A stretch of 64,000 nucleotides of DNA from Kryptolebias marmoratus (GCF_001649575.2 NC_051446.1:22276167-22340166); one strand, 5' to 3'. Counted from the first letter of the stretch, positions 12,535 to 23,964 are shown. Translations and numbers: made by a program. Notes: generated by a model not told the origin, from the letters alone.

Positions 12535-13915
12535 ATCCATCTTTTGTGGGTTTCTGGGTCGTTTTTGCTCATTTGGGAGCTCTAACAGGCAAATCAAACT
12601 ATTTTTCTGGTGTTTTCTGGAAGACGACTGAAGAGATTGGCGCTAAAATGGTGCTTTTCACATACAAAGTGGTCAAAGTGCAAAAGTGCTTTGTACAAAA
12701 ACATTTTGCTGCTCAGAACTAACTACAGATGAGTCCCAAATTTTCATTTATCTTCTTTAACAATCTTTAAGCCTCATGCACCATTGACGATCCTAAAGGT
12801 GACATTGTGACCTTATATAATGCATTAGAAAAACAGACTTTGAGATCTCTTTCAAAACGATTAACACAAACTTCTGCCACCTCAAATCGAATGCTTAACC
12901 CCAATCAGATTCTCATTTACTGCTGAGCATTTCTCTCCTCTTTCTTGGTTTCTCCACTTGTGTCACTGAGGTGATTTTCTATTTCAAGTTGCCTCAAGGC
13001 CTTTTTCCCACAGTCTATCTCATTACCACACCATGATATAAAATATATTTTCTTCTTCATTCTGTTAACATATGTGGGGAACATGTATTTTAACAACTAT
13101 ACATTTGCTGCAGAAGATTAGTTTTATGTCTCAAACCAAAACAAAAGAGGGTTTATCAATAGATCAAAGGCAGGTAATGGGATTTAAACTGTGGAGATCA
13201 TATAAATCATTGAATTATTATGATAACTATTAGGAAAAATACTAAAATCATGTAAAATATAATATCTATTTGTAGTTTCATTCATGTTACTTTTCTCCTG
13301 AAAACAGAGATTCAGATAGAATGACTTAAACAGCACTCCCTACAGTTTGTTCTTTTCGTAGCTTTATTTTATTTATTCCAATCTTCAGTCTTAAAACCCA
13401 CTCAAGTTGGTAATACAGTTTGATAAAAAAAAAAAAAAGTGGAGTTTTTGCTAGTTCCTCCTGTGTCGATAAAAAGATACGTGCTGCTCAGTACATCCCA
13501 CAACAGAACATTTGGTGTAAAAAGCTTGCTTCACTGAATGCAATAAATGATCAGAGCAGATCTCAAAGGGTCATGGTCAAGCAGTAGCTGCAGGTAAAGA
13601 TGGGGAGATGGGATAATTCAACTCTAACTTTAAAAAGAGATGTACTTTCCTACTGGAAATCAGACTAACTCAGTGAACTCTAGAAGATTCCAAACAAACT
13701 TATTTTAGTTTGTCTGATTTTTATTCAACATGGAATAAGACATGTTTTTAGTATTGTCCTTTTGAAAAATCTTTCAGTAAGTTGACTTTCTGTAAATTTG
13801 GCTATCTTGTATTTTATCTAACCAAGTAATATGATACAATTACTAACATTTTTTTTACTTCTTTAATAATTTGTGCGACACTTTTCTACAACGTTGTGTA
13901 TACTGATTTTACCTG
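12535..13915. other. Intergenic DNA, nothing recognised
   Basis: This is AT-rich sequence with an A run near 13426. No coding or repeat signal is recognised. Confidence 0.4.
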
Positions 13916-13920
13916 GTAAC

Positions 13921-14352
13921 TGTCAGGATTTGGGTTTTCTTTGTGTTTTTGTGTAGGGCTTATTGTTTATTTTCTTTTGTTGTCTTCATGTTTTGTCTTG
14001 TCTCTGTCTCTCTGTCATGATTCGCTTCTCCTCGGTCTGTCTCTTGGTTACCTGCCACACCCATCTACACCTTCTCCTCTACACCTGTGCCCACTTCCCC
14101 TAATTAGCTCCTGTTCTTAAAACCTGGTCATGTCGTCTACTTGTCACTGGTCTGTGGTTGCTTTCACACGCTGTCTAGGTTCCTTCCTTGTCTGATCAGG
14201 TATGCTACATTTTGGGTTCTTGTTATTGTTTGGTTTTGCTGCCTCGTCAGCTTTTTGTTTTTGTTTCTTTTTTATTTTAAATACATTATTTTATTTCCTG
14301 AAAGCAATGAGTCTGAGCTCTGGGTTTGCCTAACTCTCCACCACACCAGACA
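13921..14352 (+). mobile_element. Solo LTR-like element
   Basis: The element starts TGTCAGG and ends CCAGACA, so the ends are near-perfect inverted repeats of the TG...CA type. It is flanked by GTAAC (13916-13920) and GTACC (14353-14357), a 5-bp target duplication with one difference. The body is T- and C-rich on the plus strand, as in several fish retrotransposon LTRs, and has a TTTAAATACATT stretch near its 3' part. No gag or pol frame flanks it, so a solo LTR left by recombination is the simplest reading. The plus orientation is inferred from composition. Confidence 0.6.
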
Positions 14353-14357
14353 GTACC

Positions 14358-15235
14358 TGCCCTGTACTGGAAAGATTGCTTAAACAGAAATACTGTAAAT
14401 ATGAGGTTTAATGTGACAGAGGACATTAGTGCAAGTGGCCACAATTTGGGAAAAAATATAGCATTACTTTCTACAATGTGCTTATAAGTAGTTTTTACTT
14501 TAACTTTGGTGAAATATCTTTCAATGTTCTCCAAAAAAAATCTCCCAAAGTTCCTTAAAGAAATAGTGTACTGTACATTTCAAGGGTCATAAAAACATAT
14601 GGATTCTTCATCCGTTTTCACAATCAACACTTCTAATTACTTATCTCAGTGGAGATCAACAACAAATTAGAGACAATTTGTCAGACAGAAATACGTTTCT
14701 TGTTCTCTTTGCTCAAGATGTTGAGCTGGGCCAAGCTGTCATTGAATTAATTACCATCCCTAAGAAAGTTTATGCTGAACTTAAGAAAACTAAAGTTCAA
14801 GACACACACACACAGTTATGTCCACACATGGGCACACCACACTGGGAGAAGATGATACTTATTTTACATACTCATATTTTTTTTCTTTTTCTGTGTGTGT
14901 GGCAATCAGTTATGAAAGATTCCAGAAATCCAGTTACAAATGATTTTAGTTTTGTCATATCCTAATGTCTCATTTTAATGTTTTTGTATGACTGTTTCCC
15001 AACAAAGATCCTCTAAACTCAATTTAATTTGTTTAGTTTGTGAATACTTCTCTTTCTTCTGTCCACTTGCCTTTAACCCAGATATTAACTTCAGCTAAAT
15101 AATTTAAAAGTAAGTCTTTGTTTTTTTCTAATAACCTTGAAAAGGAAGCACGAGAAAGAGGAAAAAAAGAGCTTTGCTGGAGGAATAATGAGCTTGGACA
15201 CACCTGTAAACCTCTTCATGCACAAGATTTAAGTA
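14358..15235. other. Intergenic DNA, nothing recognised
   Basis: A 95-codon plus frame at 14678-14965 has no family resemblance and contains a CA repeat. No other signal is seen. Confidence 0.4.
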
Positions 15236-15400
15236 TTTTGGTGTAGTTTGTCATTCATCCAGGACATGGCGAATCCTAAGAGTTTGAAAACAATGCAACT
15301 CGATTCCTATTCTGTTAGTTGAAGACGTTCTGCTGCCCACCCGGGGAGCTTTTTCAATTCAAGATTGGAGAATATGTTGTTCCAGGCTTTAAATGGTAAG
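15236..15400. repeat. Fragment of a dispersed fish repeat
   Basis: The text GTAGTTTGTCATTCATCCAG, a GAAGACGTTCTGCTGCCCAC stretch and GGGGAGCTTTTTCAATTC resemble the GAAGACGTTTC...CATCC motifs of a repeat common in fish genomes. Boundaries are not visible. Confidence 0.4.
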
Positions 15401-15544
15401 AAAAGCTTATTTATGCAGGCTTAAAAAAACAACTTTGAACAGGGGAGGAGGTCTCAGGTTTCAGCTTTCCAGAGCATACAATGGAGCATTAACCATGATA
15501 CCCAGTCATTTTCACTCTAATTTGCACCTTGACCAAAACATCTC

Positions 15545-15712
15545 TCTTTCAGTTCAAATTCAACCTCAAAAATACTTATCAATCCCAAACAGAAATTAAA
15601 TGGTTTTTGTAGCTCATAACCCTGGTTTTGTTAAAGAGCTGTTATAAATTCTGATGCCTGTAGGCAGGAAGGATCTCTTGTAGTGGTCTGTCTCGATGTG
15701 TCTTCAGTCCTG
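15545..15712 (-). mobile_element. 3' end of a non-LTR retrotransposon (Rex/CR1-like)
   Basis: Read on the minus strand, a frame ending near 15622 gives [20 protein letters not shown] followed by NSS. This fits the C-terminal ...F..SF.P..I.L.N signature at the end of many fish CR1/Rex-type LINE ORF2 proteins. After the stop comes a short UTR with AATTTCTGTTTGGGATTGAT followed by AAGTATTTTTGAGG. This is close to the AATTTCCC..GGGAT.AATAAAGTAT 3' terminus of such elements. It is directly continuous with histone H3 sequence upstream (15715-15967), on the same strand. Confidence 0.7.
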
Positions 15713-15714
15713 AT

Positions 15715-15967
15715 GTCCTCAAAGAGCTCCACCAGGTGAGCCTCCCTGGCCTCCTGCAGAGTCATGATGGCCGAGCTCTGGAAGCGCAGGTCGGTCTTGA
15801 AGTCCTTGGCTATCTCCCAGACCAGGTGCTCAGTGGACTTCTGGTAGCGGTGGATCTCCCTGAGAGCCACGGTCCCGGGCCTGTAGCGGTGAGGCTTTGG
15901 TGGCGAGCTGCTTTCTGGGAGCTTTACCTCCGGTGGATTTACGAGCGGTCTGCTTGGTTCTGGCCAT
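15715..15967 (-). pseudogene. Histone H3 pseudogene, truncated and fused to a LINE tail
   Basis: On the minus strand the ATG at 15967 opens [20 protein letters not shown] and LATKA, the intact H3 tail including Lys4, Lys9, Lys14, Lys18 and Lys23. About 41 bases are then missing (codons 25-37 and part of 38), with AAGCC microhomology at the join, which shifts the frame. The second frame reads [14 protein letters not shown], then QKSTEH and [18 protein letters not shown]. Nine codons (H3 residues 61-69) are lost in frame, and there are substitutions at residues 52, 60, 72, 76, 89, 91, 96, 99 and 102. Similarity stops at LFED (residue 106). The last 29 residues are replaced by LINE 3' sequence. 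The piece has no intron. It cannot encode a functional histone. Confidence 0.88.
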
Positions 15968-16870
15968 GACTGGACTTCAGGGTTCTTCACATTTAACATT
16001 TGTTGTTATGGATACACAAACAAAATGTCCAAACAATTAAAAAACTGATAGAAAATATACGTGCCGTAAGCTTTTAAAATTGTTGAATCCGCTCAGTGTT
16101 TTGCTCTACTGTCACCATGTTTCATATGGACAGTTATGGTTATTATGTCACACATTTCTGCAGAAAGTACAATAAGCTAGTTTTGATGTTGCATTGAATG
16201 AAGACAGATAACAGAGGCAAAAATCAAATAAAAGATGAAAAATATAGAAAACTTTAGACATTTCAAAGAAAACAAAGGGATAACATTACAAAACCAGTTT
16301 AGCTTATTGCAAAAGCAAAAAGTCAGTGATTTATCTTATAGCACAAACCACCCACTCCATGCACCCCCTCCAACACAAGGTACTGTTTAGGGTTTAAATG
16401 ATAAATGGGGAAAAGATCAAGCCTGCCTTTTACCAATACACTGATTTTGGTACTTTTCATATCACAATAATGTCAAACTCTCACTTTCTGTAGCATATTC
16501 CATATTGTTTAATGGTTGTTTTCATTGTTCAACATTTCTATATAGTGATGCACAGGGGAAATTATAACCAAGACTTCTCAATCAAAAAAAAAAAAAGTGG
16601 ATAATTGTTTAACACCTTCGAAAAAATAAAAGAGAATGACAAATGTAATCTATCTATGACAGCTGAAATTGAAAGAAACAGAAGACAGGTCATGGCTTCA
16701 AGAAATATATCTAACAAGAGTTGCAAATTAGCATCTTTTGCTTCCAACAGATAAAAACGTTTAAAGTTTTTAGTCCATCTATTTGTATTTACCTATACTA
16801 CCTAAATGCTGCTCCCTACTGCATAATTTAGTTAAAGAATTCTGTCCCTTGATCAAACTTTGTTGATGAC
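15968..16870. other. Intergenic DNA, nothing recognised
   Basis: This includes the sequence 5' of the H3 pseudogene. I see no histone-type TATA or CCAAT arrangement close to its ATG. The remainder is AT-rich, with an A run near 16585. Confidence 0.4.
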
Positions 16871-16875
16871 CCTTG

Positions 16876-17529
16876 TGTCATGACTGCTTGATGGCTGGGG
16901 AAGAGAGAGACCCAAATGCAGACTCAAGGTTCAAAAACTGGCTGGTGTTGACAATACTTTTATTAGAAATAAACACATTAATAGACATAAACTAAGCCCA
17001 CAGGTAAAAACTTTCATAGTCCACGAGACAGAACTCAGAACTCCTGGAAAGCTCCTCCCTCCGCCGACAGCATTAAAACGTGTTTCTTACCGCCGGCTTC
17101 TCAACTCTCCTGTCCCTGCACAGATTTTTGCTTCCCTCACTGCAACCAGATGTGTTTATTAAACCAACTGAGACCGTCACAGCCACAAAGTGCCGCCTGT
17201 GTTTCCCCGTGGTCTTTTTAAGTTCATAAGTTTATAAGTTTTGCTGGAACACTTGTAAAGATGGCTGTATTTTCTAACAGCCTCGGCCAGCTGCTTCTCA
17301 GCAGAATTCATTCATTCATTTTAAAATGACGCAATTTTCATCACTCAATCGTGTGAATGAGATCCAATTTCTCATGACGTATGCAAAGGCTTTAACACGA
17401 GGTAGGCATGATGATTACTAAATCATCACGCCTGCAGAAGGCTAGGCAAATGAACCACTAAGGAACAGAGGAAAGAAATACAAAATGCATAAAACAAGAA
17501 AATAAATTTATAACCCATCAACCCTATCA
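16876..17529 (-). mobile_element. Solo LTR-like element with perfect 5-bp target duplication
   Basis: The element runs from TGTCATGACTG to CAACCCTATCA and is flanked on both sides by CCTTG (16871-16875 and 17530-17534), an exact 5-bp duplication. The TGTCA and TATCA ends fit the TG...CA rule. Read on the minus strand it has a TAATAAAAG polyadenylation-like signal about 90 bases before the 3' end, then GCATTTGGGTCTCTCTCTTC, text typical of fish LTR 3' parts. A GC-richer middle (about 17050-17220) could hold promoter sequence. There are no flanking gag or pol frames. A long non-autonomous element is the alternative. Confidence 0.7.
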
Positions 17530-17534
17530 CCTTG

Positions 17535-18920
17535 GTTTACAGTTTTGTTAAACCCAGGCTTTGTGCTTGCCATTTGGAATTGTACACAGACTCATCAAAA
17601 AAAAAGTAAAACAATTAATTTCAATTGGGTGACAATATATCAGAGTCGGCTTGCATCTGCTCTGCTAGTTTCAAAATCTAGCAACTCAGGAATCATCTTT
17701 CAGCCTCTCTTATTGAAGTTGCACCCCTCAACTCCCTTTAGTGCCTGATAAAACACATGGGAAAGTGAAAAGCATTTAACTATATTGGGTACCTTACTGT
17801 CCAAACAGCACGTTTCTGACTCTTCTTCATACAACTTTCAGAATTCCTTAGCTTATACTTTTCTTTTATCTTTTAATGGAGTTCTCAGAATGTCTCATTT
17901 TCCTACCTGCTCATGTTGATGTCATCTGCAGAACTGCACTCTCAGAAGGTAATTAACGTCTGTTTCTAGTTGAAATAGAGACATTTTGTTGACACTTGTT
18001 TCCAGAAGGTGCACTTTCCTGTCAATATGAAAAAAGAGCTGCTCAGCAATCCCTACTTAATTGAAAAGCTCTTTCCCCGAAATGATTTTAGCAAATTCAT
18101 GAATTATTGAAATGGTTGAAAGGATGAGGGGAAAGTAGACTATCATGTTGGATCTTTGATATTGACAAAGAAAAGAGAGAAAAACAAACCACTTTGCAGT
18201 TTCTTTCATCTGAATTCATTCTGAATGCTTTTCTTTTCTCATTAACATTAAGTGTCAAAATACTACTTTTAATTAATGAGACACATTGTGCCATTCCACT
18301 TTTTATTACATTGTGTGATAAAAGGAAAACCTTTCTGATTCAACTTGTCTGCTTTTAAGGCCAAACATGAAGTTTCACCATGATAATGTATTGATGCAAT
18401 AAATTCTGTTAAAGCACTGGATGTTTGTACTTCACTAAATATATTAATAATTATTTTTATTAGGTTCTGGTTATTCATTCCTTTATTGATCTTCTTTGGA
18501 AAGAAAAATAGTATCACTTAATTTTTTTTAACCACAGCTTTATTCATCAGTTCAACTGGATCCTAAAACAGTGAAAAGTGCAAACTTGAATTCTTGAGTT
18601 GCAAATAGTTTCATATATCTTTCAGGTGATATTGTTTTCAATTTTTTTTTTCTTTTTGGTGCTTGTGTCTTAGATTTATTTATTGTTTTATATGTTGACA
18701 TTTTAGCACTACTTCCACAGCTTTGATTGTACTGAATAATGAATTTAATCACAAAATAATAGGATTAAATTGAACAGAATTGAACTGGGTTGGATTGAAC
18801 TATTCATACTGTAAATAGATTTAACCTTCAATCTGACTGTCCTAAATCAAATTATGCTTCATTTATTTTAAATAAACTAGACTGAATTTAAATTGCTCCT
18901 GTCTTTTTGTATAATGCCAT
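17535..18920. other. Intergenic DNA, nothing recognised
   Basis: This is AT-rich sequence with several short minus-strand frames of low-complexity composition. I recognise no repeat or coding signal. Confidence 0.4.
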
Positions 18921-18923
18921 GAA

Positions 18924-18953
18924 ATTATTATTATTATTATTATTATTATTATT
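18924..18953. repeat. (ATT)10 microsatellite
   Basis: Ten uninterrupted ATT units. Confidence 0.95.
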
Positions 18954-18987
18954 TCAGGTAAAATACTACTACATAAACTAATTAAAA

Positions 18988-19205
18988 CTAGAAGTACACG
19001 GAGAGCACAAACCTCCACCAAGGCCATAGGGTGTTTAAAAAATGTTATCACTTGTTTTTTGTAAAAACCCCAACCGTACCTGATAATTTTATCAAAATCT
19101 GTTAATCAGTTTTGAAGTAATTTTACGAGCAGACAGATGGACAGATGCACAGACAAATCAAACGACACCACTGAAAACATAACCGCCTTGGCGGAAGTAA
19201 TAAAC
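18988..19205. mobile_element. Short non-autonomous element with CCACCAAGGC-type inverted ends
   Basis: ACCTCCACCAAGGC at 19011-19024 and GCCTTGGCGGAAGT at 19185-19198 are inverted repeats matching at 12 of 14 bases. They bound about 190 bases that include GTTAATCAGTTTTGAAGTAA and a run of CAGACAGATGGACAGATG-like text. This arrangement (AACCTCC.CCAAGGC ... GCCTTGGCGGAGGTAAT) is a widespread short repeat in aquatic animal genomes. Exact ends and target duplication are not certain. Confidence 0.6.
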
Positions 19206-19332
19206 AAAATTAAATTCATGTATGTGGTAAAATAGAACAGCCACACAGCGAGTCTGAACATAAATAGTTGCTTTAATTTGAAAACACGTAAGAACACGGT
19301 TAATTATATGCCTTACATTCCTCAAAGGAACG

Positions 19333-19803
19333 CCCGCTGCCTGCTGCTTTCTATGCCAGAGTTTTAAACTAAGATTTCATGATGAGAAGAGATGTAGTTC
19401 ACGCCATTTTGGTCAAACCTTTTAAATGATGTTATGCACAATCTTATGTGAGATCTTGTGAGATGGGTTAGCTCTCAGCAAATGTGTTGAGAATAACTCC
19501 CAGCTACCACAACACCACAACAAATTTTAGCTGAATATGTATAAAATTTACTGAGGTTTAGTTATTTGTGCGTTTACTAAAGTTGATCAGCTGTGGCGAC
19601 CATCTTGAATTGGGTCGACTCCAAAAGTTAACCAGCTGTAGATGTACAGCCAGTAATTACTTTCTGAAATTTGAATTAATCCATCCAGTGGTTCATCAGA
19701 TATTTTGCTTCTGCAACAGACAAACAAACATGTGAACACACAGCCACACACAGACCCTAGCCAAAAAACATTATCGCCCTTTTGATTTTGGTGGCGGGTA
19801 ATA
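19333..19803 (-). repeat. Dispersed repeat family A, copy A3 (one unit)
   Basis: The plus strand reads the family in reverse: CTATGCCAGAGTTTTA near the start, CATCTTGAATTGGGTCGACT in the middle, and AACATTATCGCCCTTTTGAT near the end. It has only one internal unit, unlike copies A1, A5 and A11. Confidence 0.7.
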
Positions 19804-20034
19804 AAAAGGAAAAAGGCTTGTAAAACCAACAGCCCTTCATTTTGCATTTCTGCATCCCTCTGAAATTTGAGTTTGGAACAGTATCCTGAAACTAATTTAC
19901 TTTTTTCTTCTTGTTACAAATGATTAAAGACGTATCGCTGTAAAAAAAAGACCAAATTTCACCAAGTTTTGTTATGTGCTGAAACTGAAAAGCAGAACTG
20001 ACTTGTTGTCAGATGGACTCATAACCTGATTAAG

Positions 20035-20312
20035 GCAGATCAAAAAGGAAGCTGAACAGAAGAGACCCAGAGGGAGGGAGGGAAAGTATGCAGCTCTGTC
20101 ATGCATGGCACGGAGGCTTTTCTTTTCCTGTCGTCAATTAAAGCAGGCAGAGCTGCACCTGCATGTGTACGCCAGGCTGGCGCCGCTGACCAGTGCTCAC
20201 CTTGGCACCGGGCCTGCTGTCCAACCAGCTCTTAATGAGGGGCTTTGTGTGAATAAAGAGGGCTGGCTGGTATACATGGCAATTAGGCTGAAGCAGTTCT
20301 GGGGAGATCAAG
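20035..20312. other. High-complexity block, candidate conserved non-coding element
   Basis: The block is GC-balanced and repeat-free, with strings such as GTCGTCAATTAAAGCAGGC, CAGGCTGGCGCCGCTGACC and GGCAATTAGGCTGAAGC, standing out from AT-rich flanks. A 116-codon plus frame at 20105-20455 crosses it but runs into the CT microsatellite and has no family resemblance. Regulatory function is inferred only from composition. Confidence 0.3.
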
Positions 20313-20341
20313 GATTCTCTCTTTTCTCCTCTCTCTTTCTC

Positions 20342-20372
<31 letters not shown>

Positions 20373-20374
20373 GC
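20313..20374. repeat. (CT)n microsatellite
   Basis: Imperfect CT tract with a long pure core near 20352-20374. Confidence 0.9.
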
Positions 20375-20764
20375 TTCAGATTCCTTACTTTTAATGATTC
20401 ATGCTTACATAGGAATGATTGGCAGACAAGCTTAAACCAGCACAGAGAAACGTGATTACTGATAGTTTCATTTTACTCACATTCCCTTTGCTTGCTTTTA
20501 AGACACAAGCAGCTGGTACTCATCCATTCAGACAAAATCATCATGGCTTGGAACTTAGACTGGCCCAGGTAGTTCCAAAGAACTGCACAGTGAAAGAAAC
20601 ACTGAAATAATACATCACCCAGCTGCCTGATAAAACACCAACCACAGTCACATATAGGCTTTACTTTAGATTTATTCTTTTCCTCCTTTGTGTAGTAGCA
20701 GATAACATTAATAACTGCAGGTTATATGAGGTAACTTTCAATATGTTTATTTTTGTCGCTGTGA

Positions 20765-20955
20765 AAAGAAGGCAATCATATAATTGCCAGTCTGTGTGTG
20801 CATGTGTTCATTTATCTGTTTTTTTTTAATAAAATATCTCATAAACCACTAGACAGATTTTAATATTTTAATAAAATTCTCTCTAATTAACTCTACAACT
20901 GTTAAGTTTTTGGACTCAACCCAATTCAAAAAGCTGACAGTTAAACACATCATGT
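20765..20955 (+). repeat. Dispersed repeat family A, copy A4 (fragment)
   Basis: The text AAAATATCTCATAAACCACT, then AGACAGATTTTAAT and GACTCAACCCAATTCAAAAA, matches the first part of a family A unit in plus orientation. Confidence 0.65.
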
Positions 20956-21117
20956 GGCAGACCCCTTGAAAATTTCTTTAAGATCTCTTCTAGTTCTTGC
21001 TATAATACAGTACAATCACACACAGTACATAATGAAATGTTAATTTGTAGAAAGGCTGTCTTTTTAAGAAAGCTCACAGAGTGTGTCAAACCTTCCATTC
21101 AGCACAATACCTCATAC

Positions 21118-21240
21118 CAAGCAGCAGGTTGGCGACAGTGGAAAGGAACAACTCCCCTTTAACAGGAATAAACCGGGCTCAGGATGGGTGGCCATCTTCC
21201 TTAACCAGCTATGGGTTGAAGGGAGACACAGATAAACACA
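21118..21240 (-). mobile_element. L2-like LINE 3'-region fragment
   Basis: The plus strand AGCAGCAGGTTGGCGACAGT, then GGAAAGGAACAACTCCC and CAGGATGGGTGGCCATCTTC, is the reverse complement of the same repeat segment seen at about 25680-25800 (CCACTGTTGCCAACCTG, GGCCGCCCATTCTGAG). It is the same family in opposite orientation. Confidence 0.65.
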
Positions 21241-23960
21241 GAAAGATTGCTTCTCAGCAAACCAAAAAATGGTAAAAAAGTAGTCCTTTGGTGTTGTCTG
21301 AGCTGAGAGCCATTTCCAACACATACTTTCAGCAATAAAGGTGAAAAATATGTGAATTATTTGCAGTCACACTGGGAAAAAAAGTGTTTGTGATCAATGA
21401 GATATGTGGCTGTGTTTTGAATGGCAAGTTATTGAAAATCATGAGCTAATTTTGTGTGCACAACTCGCGAAACTGCATTCTCAGCCATGGTCGTTATTTC
21501 ATTTTATGCTTTCGCATTCCTTATTTAACCCTCCCATGGCCTTCAGGTCAAATGGACCTGAAATTACAAGGGTTGATCTTTCTCTTTTCAGTTACAAGGG
21601 TTTCAGAGGGATTAATCCACTGGAGTACACCTTTTTATTTTATTTTTATGAGGAAGCAGCTGATGATGCATTCCCTGTTATACTTCTTTGGGATTTCCAA
21701 CTTTCAAATGAAAAAAAAAAGAAAGTCCAGTGAGAAATCTGATTTCTTTGTAGAAAGAAAAAAATCTCTAATGTAAACATTAGAGATTTAGTTGGTTTTA
21801 TTTTTAAACTAATTTCTGTCATAACTTCACTACCTTTTAAAACAGCAGGAATTTTCTGTTGCATTTGGTCTCCCTGTTTCTGAGGGATGACAAATAAAAG
21901 ACCATTTGAAGTAGAAGCTGAATAGGGATAAATTTGAAGAGGCTCAATAATTATTTTCTGAATTTAGAAGACAAATTCTTTCCCTCGCAAATACTGTATG
22001 AACTGTTCACTGAACAAAAAAACTGTAGAACTAAGTAGCACCCAAGTAAATTGCCAAGGTGTATTGGGAGCCCTTGAGTTGCTCAGTTTTATGCTTACAA
22101 GCAAAATCTTTTTTTTTTTCTATGGCAACAGTCAAGAGATTGTTGCAATTGTTGATTAGGATTTTGATGAATAAAGTTTAAATTTAGGACCACATGCAGC
22201 GATGGTTGATGGTAAATACAGGCATCTGATTGCATTGCAGCTTTCCAACATATCAGGAAAGAATATAAACAATGATGGTCTGTAAAAAGAGTTTTACAAA
22301 TAATGGTTAAAAAGAGAAAGAGAGCAAAACAAAAACATGCCAGCTGAATCTGAATGATTTATCAGGTAGTTCTGAAAAATCAGAATGCCCAGTGGGTGTA
22401 CCTCAAATCTAAGTTGAACTTTTTGTTTTGGCGATGGCGCACACCGTGCTTTCTCAAAATGTTTCCTCATCAGTACGGAGTTCGTCTGGGGCCAGCTGTG
22501 GGAAAACAATAAACCTGCGAAAACCCGTTTCATTCACACACAACAGCTTTGTAATCTGCCATGAATTGAAAATTGTGCACAGAATCTTAGAAACTGTTCT
22601 TTGTTTATTTTTATTATGCACTGCCATTAAATAAGTTTCAGTTATCCTTCTTCACATCAAAGGGTGGCCTGTTTCCTCACCATGTCTTCTTAGATAGTTT
22701 CTTTGGGATGCCTAATGAGCAGTGCAAAGGCTGCAGCTTGTTGTTTTGAAGCTTCGTTCTGTCACTTGCTACTGAAGTTGCTTTAAGTTCCTCTGATCTG
22801 TATTGTGAGGTTGATCTGCATGCCACTTATAGCCACTGCTGGTTATTATGCTTTAATCACTGAGTGAAAGGTTTAGTCCTGTCATTAGAATAAAAGGCAA
22901 AATAGACAGGCAATAGACTCAACTAGGCTCAATGAGATGAAGATAGTCCGTTTCAACTATCTTGTTTTACGGCTGCGATTTAAAGTCTAACATGTTGAAT
23001 ACATACTTCAAAGTTTTGAGTAAGGTTTTGCAAATTAGGACACATTTTTAAGGAGCTGTCACAGAGTGCAGCATGTAGTGAAATGCAGATTTATTTTTAA
23101 GTGTAGCTTTTCACTTCAAACAATGTGCCACCCACAGAAAGCTTTTGTGTTTCCTCTGAGACTTTAATTTCTAAAAATGCTGTTGTTACGAACACCGTGA
23201 ATGATGAAAATCTAGATAGAGAAGGATGGCACAGATGTGTCAGAAACTGAGACATTCAAAGTTGACATCTTAGAAACTGTCATATTTTGACAAATCAAAT
23301 TTGACATTTGAATGTGATGAAGGTTGACAAATGTAACTACAACAAGGGAAAAGAAATTAACCCTCCTACAGTTACAGGATTGTCTTTGAATAATTTCTTT
23401 TAAACAAGGCTTCTTGCATGTCCTTTTATCTGTAATCATTAACATTACAGGTGTTTTCTACAGCAAGCCAAATGAAACAAGAAATCAAGAAGTTTTTACA
23501 AAGTATTTGGTAGTAAAGGAGGAGGGAGAACAAGTTCAACATTCTCAGATTATGCACTCCACACTAGAACAAACTTTCACCTGAAGACAGAGCAGGTGCA
23601 AGAACAGAAAGTGTTATGAAGTCCAGTGCAAAATTGACACGGGACTTTGAAAAAAATAATTGCCCATTTTTTGTGTCACATGTAATTGGTATCAAATTGT
23701 AAAAAACAGAGATGATTAGTTGACTCCTTTTGAATCTGAATTAATTTTTACTTCCTTTCTCCTGGATTGAAATTGCCTGTCCGGACACTATTGCCCATCT
23801 GATGGTCAAAAAACTGAACTAGAGACCAATTGGGTTCTGAGGAAATGGTCACCAACCTGAAAGAAAATGTTGTTGGAATAATCCAAAAAAGGGAAAATTT
23901 GCTTAGTTTTTTGTGAGTTTCTTTGGAACGCATATAATGTCCTTTAACACTGCAATTTTT
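21241..23960. other. Intergenic DNA with a small hairpin
   Basis: At 21762-21789 there is a perfect 12-bp inverted repeat (AAATCTCTAATG, spacer TAAA, reverse complement). Frames of 106 and 109 codons overlap in different phases at 21404-21776, which argues that they are chance. I recognise no other feature. Confidence 0.4.
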
Positions 23961-23964
23961 AAGA

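Noticed and set aside
15393..15599. 68-codon plus frame next to the LINE tail
   Set aside because: It overlaps the antisense of the LINE 3' UTR and a dispersed repeat fragment, with no independent evidence of coding.
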